From the NCBI GenBank assembly GCA_023228745.1, contig JALOAP010000079.1, positions 1 through 10,311 on the forward strand: DNA of 10,311 nucleotides. Reading direction: 5' to 3'. The stretch is from Dehalococcoidia bacterium (GTDB lineage Bacteria; Chloroflexota; Dehalococcoidia; Tepidiformales; Tepidiformaceae). Each line of letters opens with the position of its first letter. The stretch's first letter is position 1. Under the pieces are notes generated by a model that saw nothing but the letters and a program-made list of their open reading frames with translations, made no database searches and had not been told where the DNA came from. The translations under genes and the position numbers were made by a program. This document shows positions 5,603 through 10,311 of the stretch, piece by piece.

Positions 5603-6994
5603 CTACTCCGCGACGTATGTCACCGCGATCGTGAAGCCGCCCGCATCCGGGCTCGAGACCGAAATCGCCCCCGTGTACGTACCCGGTTCGGACACCGTCG
5701 CGGCCACCGAAATCGTCGCCCGGCGGCCCGAATCGAGCGCACCAGCCGCCGGGCTCACCGAGAGCCACGCAGCACCAGCGGCCACACTGAACTCCACCGG
5801 CCCGCAGAAGCTGTTCAGCACCTCGAACGACGACTGGCCCGATGGTCCGATAGTGAGCTGACTCACGTTCGAAGAGATCGCCTTCCGGCACTGCGTCGGC
5901 GTCACCGTGGGGGTGCTGGTCGGAGTTGGCGTCGCAACGGTAGCGGTGGCCGTTGCCGTTGACGTTGGTGTGGCGGTGGACGTCGCTGTGCTCGTGGCTG
6001 TGGGCGAAACAGGCGTGGGCGTGCGCGTCGCCGTCGCGCCTGCCGTTGGTGTCCCCGTTGCCGTCAGCACCCCCGCGAGCTCCGTGGGCGAGGGCGAACG
6101 CCCGGGGCCCGCACCGGGATTCCCCGGCGTTGGCGTCCCGCCACCGGTGCTTGCTGGCACGGTCACCACTGTCCCGGCGCCAGGCGTGGGGCTGGACGCG
6201 GCGCTAAGCGCGATCGTGGCCTTTGACGCCGAGTTGCGCGTCAGCGCGATGGGGCTCGAAGGCAGCACCAGCGCCACCCCGAGGAGCGTCGCCGCAACCG
6301 CGAGCACCGTCGCCAGCACGCGGCCACGCATCGACCGCACCGGTTCCGCGATCGGCGGCGCCCAGTCGGCCGCCGGCACAAACGCTCCAGGCGCGGGGAC
6401 AGGCACGCGGCGCGCAGGTGGCCCCGCCCACCCCTCGACTATCCGCGCGGCAAGGTCGCCCGGGGGCGCCTGCCGCGGGAGTGAGGCGTACGCATCGAGC
6501 CCGCCCTGGCCGTCGAGCGCCGCCTCGGCGGCGGCCAACACCCGCTCCCGCACGAGCACCGCCGACGCGCGCCGCGCGTTCAGCGTGATGGCGAGGGCAT
6601 CGTCGTCCAGCCCCTCCCGCACGACCAGGTAGAGCACGCTGTGCCGCTGAACACCGAGCGCCCGCGCTGCCTGGAGTTCGTCCGGGACGTCATCATCGCG
6701 CGCTGCCGGGGCCGCCAGCACTGCCTCGCGGGTGCGGCCCATAATCCATGGCGCCAGCGGCAGGCGCTCCGCCTCGCCGAGGCGCTCGTAGATGGCAGCG
6801 AAAGCCGCTTCCGTCACCGCGGCCGCGTGCGCCGCGCCCACCGTGGCCCAGGCGAAGTCATAGACCGCCGGCAGAAATGCAGACACCAGTTCCCGCCAGG
6901 CCCGCGCCTCGCCCGCCAGCACGCGCACCAGCAGCTCCCGCTCGCCGCCCGCGCGGTCGTCGTCGTCGCGTTGCGTCAGCGCCTCGTCGCGCAT
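5603..6994 (-). CDS. Membrane-anchored ECF-sigma-like protein with extracellular BACON domain
   Basis: A 463-residue protein of mosaic structure. Residues 20-93 look like a degenerate ECF sigma region 2 (GEARAWRELVSAFLPAVYDF, then VTEAAFAAIYERL and a PWIMGRTREAVL helix). Residues 105-161 look like a worn region 4 with a helix-turn-helix shape (RHSVLYLVVREGLDDDALA). After a Pro-rich spacer comes RSMRGR and one helix at 226-244 (VLATVLAVAATLLGVALVL), which predicts N-inside topology. A Ser/Thr/Pro/Ala stalk (about 268-368) leads to a C-terminal Ig-like BACON domain (370-463; WLSVSPAAGALDSGRRATIS) with Cys369 and Cys397 able to pair. It could be a tethered transcription regulator sensing outside ligands, or a receptor whose sigma fold no longer binds promoters. 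ATG 6994 is preferred; a GTG at 7057, 15 nt after the rhomboid stop, is an alternative. Neither has a clear ribosome binding site. It is the last gene of the operon. Confidence 0.75.
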   Translation of the reverse strand: MRDEALTQRDDDDRAGGERELLVRVLAGEARAWRELVSAFLPAVYDFAWATVGAAHAAAVTEAAFAAIYERLGEAERLPLAPWIMGRTREAVLAAPAARDDDVPDELQAARALGVQRHSVLYLVVREGLDDDALAITLNARRASAVLVRERVLAAAEAALDGQGGLDAYASLPRQAPPGDLAARIVEGWAGPPARRVPVPAPGAFVPAADWAPPIAEPVRSMRGRVLATVLAVAATLLGVALVLPSSPIALTRNSASKATIALSAASSPTPGAGTVVTVPASTGGGTPTPGNPGAGPGRSPSPTELAGVLTATGTPTAGATATRTPTPVSPTATSTATSTATPTSTATATATVATPTPTSTPTVTPTQCRKAISSNVSQLTIGPSGQSSFEVLNSFCGPVEFSVAAGAAWLSVSPAAGALDSGRRATISVAATVSEPGTYTGAISVSSPDAGGFTIAVTYVAE

Positions 6995-7072
6995 TGCCGC
7001 GATTCTCGGCCGCCGGCTGGCGCTTGTCGATTGGGGTTCCGCCGGGAACGCGCCCACCGCGAGCGCGGCGCC

Positions 7073-7888
7073 TTAACCGTGGCGCACCCAGCGCGGCGCC
7101 GGCCGCCGCCGGCCCACATTTCGCAGGAAGAACAACACCAGCAGCGCACCGAACAGGAAGCCGCCGATGTGCGCGAAAAACGCAACCCCGCCACCCACCG
7201 CCGCCTCGTCCGTCACCGAAAGGATGCCCGCGAACAGGTTCTGGAAGAACCACGCACCGATCATCACCACCGCCGGGATGGGTATCGGGATGAGGATGAG
7301 GATGAAGATCGGGAAGACCACGTTCACCGTCGCCTTCGGGAAAAAGACCAGGTAGGCGCCCAGCACGCCCGCCACAGCGCCGCTCGCACCCACGATCGGG
7401 GCCACCGAATTCGTATCGATCGCCACCTGCGTCATCGCCGCCACCGCACCCGATGCGAGGTAGAAGAGCAGGAAGCCCAGGTGCCCCAGGCGGTCCTCCA
7501 CGTTATCGCCGAACACCCAGAGAAAGAGCATGTTCCCGAGGATGTGGAGCCAGCCCGCGTGCATGAACATCGATGTCAGCAGCGAAAGCCAGATTTCGCC
7601 CCGGCTCTCCACCGGGAACTGCAGCTCCCCCCTGGCGTTATCCACGAACTCCTGCGGCTGCAGCGCGAAGCGGCAATAAAAGCGCTCCCTCTCCGTCGGC
7701 ATTGTTTCGAGCCCGTAGCACAGGCTCGCGGTCTGCTCGTTGAACTCCGCCCGGGCCTCCGCGCGGCTCGCTGGCACCTTCGGCGACAGCGACAGCGTCC
7801 AGATGAACAACGCGAAGTTCGCCACGATAACGAGGTAAACCACCCACGGCGTACTGCGTGCGACCGGGCTATCGCCAACGGGGATCAT
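7073..7888 (-). CDS. Rhomboid family intramembrane serine protease
   Basis: A 271-residue multi-pass membrane protein. Rhomboids cut transmembrane helices of other membrane proteins within the bilayer using a Ser-His dyad. The nucleophile motif GASG gives Ser169, and FAHIGGFLFG gives catalytic His240. The conserved HAGWLHILGNMLFLWVFG (His110, His115, Asn119) marks the helix forming the oxyanion side of the active site. Helix 1 is at about 14-34; a polar insert of about 65 residues with two Cys (57, 72) separates it from the core, and further helices span 117-255, with a basic tail RRRPAPRWVRH on the likely cytoplasmic side. The ATG overlaps the upstream phosphatase stop (ATGA, 7885-7888), implying translational coupling. 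The next gene encodes a single-pass membrane protein, a possible substrate. The activity call is firm; the substrate is not known. Confidence 0.93.
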   Translation of the reverse strand: MIPVGDSPVARSTPWVVYLVIVANFALFIWTLSLSPKVPASRAEARAEFNEQTASLCYGLETMPTERERFYCRFALQPQEFVDNARGELQFPVESRGEIWLSLLTSMFMHAGWLHILGNMLFLWVFGDNVEDRLGHLGFLLFYLASGAVAAMTQVAIDTNSVAPIVGASGAVAGVLGAYLVFFPKATVNVVFPIFILILIPIPIPAVVMIGAWFFQNLFAGILSVTDEAAVGGGVAFFAHIGGFLFGALLVLFFLRNVGRRRPAPRWVRHG

Positions 7889-8529
7889 GTGCCCGGCGCC
7901 TTGGCCGGCAGGTGCGACGTATCGTTCAACATCCGCACGACGAGCCGCCGCTGCCGAGCGTGCACCTCCGAAAGGCCGCAGTTCGCCACGTCGAACCGGA
8001 ACGTGTACCCCGGCGCTATGCCCAGCACCGCCGAGAGCATGCAGTTGATGGCCGTGCCGTGCGTCACCACGAGCACATTCTGGCCCGCATGCCGCCGGGC
8101 GATGCGCGTCAGCGCGCGGAAGGTGCGTGCGCGCACTTCGCCCACGGTTTCGCCGCCCGGTGGGCGCCACGCCGGGTCTTCCGCCCGCATGAGCGCGAAC
8201 TGCTCCGGGTGCGCCATCCGCACCAACCGCTCGCGCTGCTGCTCCCATTCGCCGTAGTGGAGCTCGCGCAGGCCCGGGTCGACCGCCACCGCGATCTCCC
8301 GCCCTTCGAGCACAATCGCGGCCGTTTCGACCGCGCGCGAAAGGTCGCTCGTATAGGCGGCGTGCAGTTCGGTGCAGGCGAGCCGCCGCCCGAGCGCCGC
8401 CGCCTGTTCGCGGCCAAGCGCCGTCAGGTTTGTCTCCGAGTGGCCACAAAAGACGCCATCACGGTTGCTCTCCGTCTGCCCGTGGCGAGCGACGAAAATC
8501 CGGGTGGGGGGCCGGCGGCGAGTCGGCAT
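7885..8529 (-). CDS. Histidine phosphatase family protein (phosphoglycerate mutase-like, branch 1)
   Basis: A 214-residue cytoplasmic enzyme of the histidine phosphatase superfamily, acting through a phospho-histidine intermediate. The signature ARHGQTESN gives Arg15 and nucleophile His16. SDLSRAVETA supplies Arg65, LRELHYGEWE the acid Glu89, and VVTHGTAIN the second His157; all core residues are intact. The length fits the broad-specificity phosphatases and alpha-ribazole phosphatases (CobC-like) rather than glycolytic dPGM, but the substrate cannot be fixed. There are no cobalamin genes in the window. The frame stays open upstream over the divergent CAP gene, but that part is antisense, and MPTRRRPPTRIFVARHG at 8529 is the natural N-terminus. 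No ribosome binding site precedes it, while a -10-like element lies 7 nt upstream, suggesting a leaderless transcript. It is the first gene of the operon with the rhomboid and sigma-like genes. Confidence 0.92.
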   Translation of the reverse strand: MPTRRRPPTRIFVARHGQTESNRDGVFCGHSETNLTALGREQAAALGRRLACTELHAAYTSDLSRAVETAAIVLEGREIAVAVDPGLRELHYGEWEQQRERLVRMAHPEQFALMRAEDPAWRPPGGETVGEVRARTFRALTRIARRHAGQNVLVVTHGTAINCMLSAVLGIAPGYTFRFDVANCGLSEVHARQRRLVVRMLNDTSHLPAKAPGT

Positions 8530-8536
8530 CGCCCGC

Positions 8537-8545
8537 AGGATACCA
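8537..8545 (-). promoter_or_regulatory. Extended -10 promoter, probably giving a leaderless mRNA
   Basis: The minus strand reads TGGTATCCT, an extended -10 (TGn plus TATCCT), ending 7 nt before the phosphatase ATG. No good -35 is seen at 16-18 nt. Transcription would start at or next to the ATG, which fits the absence of a ribosome binding site. Confidence 0.45.
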
Positions 8546-8594
8546 GAGCCGCGGCCGCTGCCCGGAACGGCTCCGCATGGTAGCGTCTGCGACA

Positions 8595-8617
8595 GCCCGT
8601 GGCGCGGGACCACGGGC
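8595..8617 (+). promoter_or_regulatory. Stable hairpin directly before the CAP gene ribosome binding site
   Basis: GCCCGTGG (8595-8602) pairs perfectly with CCACGGGC (8610-8617) around a 7-nt loop. The stem ends one base before GGAAG (8619-8623), the ribosome binding site of the CAP gene. No T-run follows on the plus strand, so it is not a terminator in that direction. Confidence 0.5.
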
Positions 8618-8618
8618 C

Positions 8619-8623
8619 GGAAG
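8619..8623 (+). promoter_or_regulatory. Ribosome binding site deciding the CAP gene start
   Basis: GGAAG ends 5 nt before the ATG at 8629. It supports that ATG over the in-frame GTG at 8599, which lies inside the hairpin stem. Confidence 0.6.
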
Positions 8624-8628
8624 TGCGA

Positions 8629-9267
8629 ATGCGAACACCTGCAATGCTGCTCACCGCCGCTGCCACGCTTGCCGCGGCAGCAACGGTGACCACCCTGCTG
8701 GCGAGCCCAACGCCCGCCACCGCCATCACCAACTGCGACACCGCCAACGCCAGCCTCAACGCCGAGGAGCTCGAGTTCCTGCGCATCCTGAACGACGAAC
8801 GCGCCCGCCGCGGCCTCGTTGCCCTGGTCCCCTCGGAGACACTGAACCGCGCCGCCGCATGGAAGTCCGAGGACCCGAGCGCCTACCCGCCGCTGTTCGA
8901 TCACGTCGACTCACTGGGCCGCCGAAGCCTTCAACGAACGCGCGACTGCGGCTACTCGCTGGGCGCGGGCGAAAACATCGCCTACGGCTTCGGCAGCGCT
9001 GCCAGCGTCTTCAACGGCTGGATGAACTCCCCCGGCCACCGCGCCAACATGCTCAATAAAAACTACCGCGCGGTCGGCATCGGCCAGTATGGCCGCGCCT
9101 GGACCCTGAACCTCGGCACCGTTGTGGATGTGCCCGCCACCTACCCCACGCCGCCCACGGCGACGACACCCACCCCCACCGCGACGGCAACCGCGACGGC
9201 CACGCCCACACCGCCAGCGCGCCCGGCCGGGAAGAAGGTGCGCCTGCCCACGGTCTCCCGCGACTAA
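8629..9267 (+). CDS. Secreted CAP-domain (SCP/PR-1-like) protein
   Basis: A 212-residue exported protein. Residues 1-32 form a signal peptide (MRTPAMLLTAAATLAAAATV, then a likely cut near ATAIT). The CAP domain spans about 44-168: an N-terminal helix ELEFLRILNDERARRGLVAL, His92 in FDHVDS, Glu115 in GAGENIAYGFG and His137 in NSPGHRANML form the conserved cavity residues, and WTLNLGTVV is the last strand. Cys36 and Cys107 may form a disulfide. Bacterial CAP proteins are abundant extracellular proteins of mostly unknown function (some bind sterols, lipids or metals in other kingdoms). A Pro/Thr/Ala linker (170-197) precedes a basic tail, PAGKKVRLPTVSRD, which may be a surface-sorting or anchoring signal. 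The ATG at 8629 is chosen over a GTG at 8599 on ribosome-site grounds. It is divergent from the phosphatase operon and ends at a strong bidirectional terminator. Confidence 0.92.
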   Translation: MRTPAMLLTAAATLAAAATVTTLLASPTPATAITNCDTANASLNAEELEFLRILNDERARRGLVALVPSETLNRAAAWKSEDPSAYPPLFDHVDSLGRRSLQRTRDCGYSLGAGENIAYGFGSAASVFNGWMNSPGHRANMLNKNYRAVGIGQYGRAWTLNLGTVVDVPATYPTPPTATTPTPTATATATATPTPPARPAGKKVRLPTVSRD

Positions 9268-9290
9268 CATCCCCGGTCCGTTGCCCGCTA

Positions 9291-9310
9291 TCCGGCGAAG
9301 AGACGCCGGG
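9291..9310 (+). other. Small hairpin after the CAP gene
   Basis: CCGGCG (9292-9297) and CGCCGG (9304-9309) form a 6-bp stem with a 6-nt loop, plus an outer T-G pair. It lies 25 nt after the CAP stop and has no T-run. It may assist the palindrome that follows. Confidence 0.3.
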
Positions 9311-9314
9311 ACGA

Positions 9315-9346
9315 CGAAAGGGGCTCCAGTACTGGAGCCCCTTTCG
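9315..9346. terminator. Bidirectional terminator, 32-bp perfect palindrome
   Basis: Positions 9315-9346 are a perfect palindrome: each half reads CGAAAGGGGCTCCAGT and its exact reverse complement. It lies between the convergent CAP gene (stop 9267) and the gene ending at 9372. The A-run before and T-run after the GC-rich stem occur on both strands, fitting a shared intrinsic terminator for both genes. Confidence 0.8.
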
Positions 9347-9371
9347 AGCATGTTCGCTTACCGTACCGCGC

Positions 9372-9944
9372 TTAGCGGCTCCGGCGAGCCACAGCCGCGC
9401 CGCTCGCGCCGAGGACGAGAGCGCCGAGGCCCATGGCCACGAAGAGCAGACCGTTCGACGAACCGCTGCCAACACCGCTACCGGTGGCCGGAGCCTTCGG
9501 AGTGGGGCTGGCCGACGGGGACGCAGTTGCGGGCGTCTCCGACGTCACCGTCAGGTTGACGAGGTTCAGCTCGTAGTTGCGCCAGGTGCCCGTTTCGTTG
9601 GCAGCCTTGCCACCGACGACGAAGCTGACAGTGCTGCCTTCTTCGCCGCAGTTGGCGGCGTCCGGGGCCTTGGCGTCGACCTTCACCGAGTAGCGGGCTT
9701 CCCCGCCTTCGACGAAGACCTGCGTCACGCCGCAGCTTGCGCCGCCGACGCGGGCCTCGATGACCGTACCGGCGGCTGCCGGCTGGCCATCAATTGTGAC
9801 GCTGCCCGCGAACGTGGCCGGCACGCTCGGCGGCGACTGCGCGGCCGTCTCCTGTGCGACCAGCGCACCGGAAAGGCCAAGCAGGACGACGCCAAGCACA
9901 GCCGCGATCCCGCCGCTGGCAAGCATCCTCAGTACTTTCGACAT
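9372..9944 (-). CDS. Exported beta-domain protein with C-terminal membrane/wall anchor
   Basis: A 190-residue protein. Residues 1-30 form a signal peptide or helix (LASGGIAAVLGVVLLGLSGA) ending near LVAQETAAQ. Residues 43-133 form a beta-sandwich-like domain that starts FAGSVTIDGQPAAAGTVIEA and ends NYELNLVNLTV, with Cys71 and Cys99 likely paired; it resembles carboxypeptidase-regulatory/transthyretin-like modules seen in secreted Chloroflexota proteins, although a family match was not tested. A Ser/Pro/Thr linker follows, then APATGSG (151-157), a hydrophobic helix at 165-186 and RRSR at the very end, which has the layout of a sortase-type signal but lacks the canonical Leu. The ATG at 9944 is preferred over 9986 because GGAG lies 6 nt upstream and the signal peptide begins there. 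It shares the 9315-9346 terminator with the CAP gene and lies 106 nt downstream of another secreted-protein gene. The role is probably structural or adhesive on the surface; no enzyme motif is seen. Confidence 0.85.
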   Translation of the reverse strand: MSKVLRMLASGGIAAVLGVVLLGLSGALVAQETAAQSPPSVPATFAGSVTIDGQPAAAGTVIEARVGGASCGVTQVFVEGGEARYSVKVDAKAPDAANCGEEGSTVSFVVGGKAANETGTWRNYELNLVNLTVTSETPATASPSASPTPKAPATGSGVGSGSSNGLLFVAMGLGALVLGASGAAVARRSR

Positions 9945-9994
9945 TCCTTGCTCCAAATCCTTCTCGACGGCCGAGTGGATGTTCACCCCTCACG

Positions 9995-10008
9995 GCCCCT
10001 CGCGGGGC
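9995..10008 (-). other. Short GC hairpin between two surface-protein genes
   Basis: On the minus strand GCCCC-GCGA-GGGGC is a 5-bp stem capped by a GNRA-type tetraloop. It lies between the stop at 10051 and the start at 9944. With no T-run it is a weak terminator at best. It could also be a processing site if the two genes are co-transcribed. Confidence 0.3.
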
Positions 10009-10050
10009 GTCCCCGGGGGGAGCGTACCCGCGAGTTGCCGTTAGAAGCTA

Positions 10051-10311
10051 CTAATCGACGTTGGTCGCGACGGTCCAGGAGACCGGGCCCGGAGCCTTGA
10101 TGGCAATCCAGTAGGCCTGGCCGTTCTGGAGCACCGTCAGGTCGTTCGCACCGGGGACGTCCACGCCCGGGAAGAACGCGAGCCAGCTCTGGCTCGAGGC
10201 TTCCCAACCGTAGATCGCCGTCACCTGGTCAGAAATGTCGTTGCCAGCGCCATTCGCGCCGCTGCCCGCGAGGGCGTCCGCGACGGGAATGTTGTTGGCG
10301 CCAATCCAGGT
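10051..10311 (-). CDS. C-terminal part of a secreted repeat-type protein (5' end outside window)
   Basis: The minus-strand frame is open from the right edge to a TAG at 10053-10051, giving 86 residues with no usable start in the window. The residues look like a folded extracellular module: TWIGANNIPVADALAG, then VTAIYGWEASSQSWLAFFPG and LTVLQNGQAYWIAIKAPG, ending SWTVATNVD. Aromatic spacing and the 'W..FFPG ... GQAYWI' pattern match a module often found at the end of secreted Chloroflexota proteins (recalled from general familiarity, no search run). There is no Cys and no anchor at the C-terminus. Its codon usage is GC-rich like its neighbours. It lies upstream of, and in the same direction as, the anchored surface protein at 9372-9944. 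Only the C-terminus is visible, so the overall function is unknown. Confidence 0.8.
   Translation of the reverse strand, partial: TWIGANNIPVADALAGSGANGAGNDISDQVTAIYGWEASSQSWLAFFPGVDVPGANDLTVLQNGQAYWIAIKAPGPVSWTVATNVD

Noticed and set aside
5907..6632. Plus-strand frame rich in Val-Gly-Val-Ala repeats, resembling a repetitive or elastin-like protein
   Set aside because: It is the complement of the Thr/Pro/Ala stalk codons of the sigma-like/BACON gene, so the repeat is a mirror of that low-complexity linker.
6641..8257. Long plus-strand open frame (538 codons) across the rhomboid and phosphatase genes
   Set aside because: It is antisense to two genes with complete catalytic motifs, its translation is Arg/His-rich without domains, and such shadow frames are common in high-GC DNA.
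7889..8449. N-terminal extension of the rhomboid frame
   Set aside because: It overlaps the phosphatase gene in another frame and is Arg/Gly/Ala-rich. The ATGA overlap at 7885-7888 gives a natural start.
8530..8904. N-terminal extension of the phosphatase frame
   Set aside because: It lies antisense to the CAP signal peptide and CAP domain and has no protein-like features, and the RHG motif is correctly placed from the 8529 start.
9983..10207. 74-codon minus-strand frame in the right-end region
   Set aside because: It overlaps in another frame the secreted-protein fragment that ends at 10051, and its Arg/Pro/Gly-rich translation looks like a shadow.

Overview
The window is GC-rich, gene-dense bacterial DNA with short intergenic gaps and no tRNA, rRNA, CRISPR array or insertion sequence that I could see. 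Several features suggest a member of the Chloroflexota, possibly the Dehalococcoidia/Tepidiforma side. These are extracellular proteins with Pro/Thr/Ala 'TPTATATP' linkers, a BACON-type Ig-like domain, a CAP-domain protein with a short basic tail after such a linker, and a secreted 'W..FFPG...YWI' repeat module at the right edge. This placement rests on domain style and is an inference, not a phylogeny.

Left third (2-3727, + strand): the 3' part, 1241 codons, of a very large hybrid sensor histidine kinase. It has one truncated and six complete PAS domains, an HDFNN-type kinase core and a C-terminal receiver. Its true start lies left of the window. Its stop codon overlaps the stop of a convergent small dimeric alpha/beta-barrel (NIPSNAP-like) gene. 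Divergent from that gene is dps, which ends inside a CCGGTAG heptamer array and is followed by a good intrinsic terminator.

Middle (4786-5602, - strand): a 59-residue two-helix membrane protein with a GTG start set by a perfect AGGAGG, and a stand-alone 85-residue SWIM zinc-finger protein. The gap between them holds a promoter whose -35 overlaps a perfect DnaA-box 9-mer, plus an inverted repeat of GTTCA half-sites. The SWIM gene has a TTGACA...TAGGGT promoter and a terminator-like hairpin directly before its ribosome binding site.

Right half (5603-8529, - strand): an operon of a histidine-phosphatase (phosphoglycerate-mutase-like) gene, a rhomboid intramembrane protease overlapping it by ATGA, and a single-pass membrane protein. 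The last has a degenerate ECF-sigma-like cytoplasmic part, one membrane helix, a Ser/Thr/Pro stalk and an outside BACON domain. Rhomboid protease plus membrane-tethered sigma-like protein is the most interesting part of the window. It could be a regulated-intramembrane-proteolysis signalling pair, but this is a hypothesis.

Far right (8629-10311): a secreted CAP-domain protein (+), a 32-bp perfect palindrome acting as a shared terminator, a secreted/anchored beta-domain protein (-), and the C-terminal 86 residues of another secreted protein running off the right edge (-). This end of the window is devoted to the cell surface.
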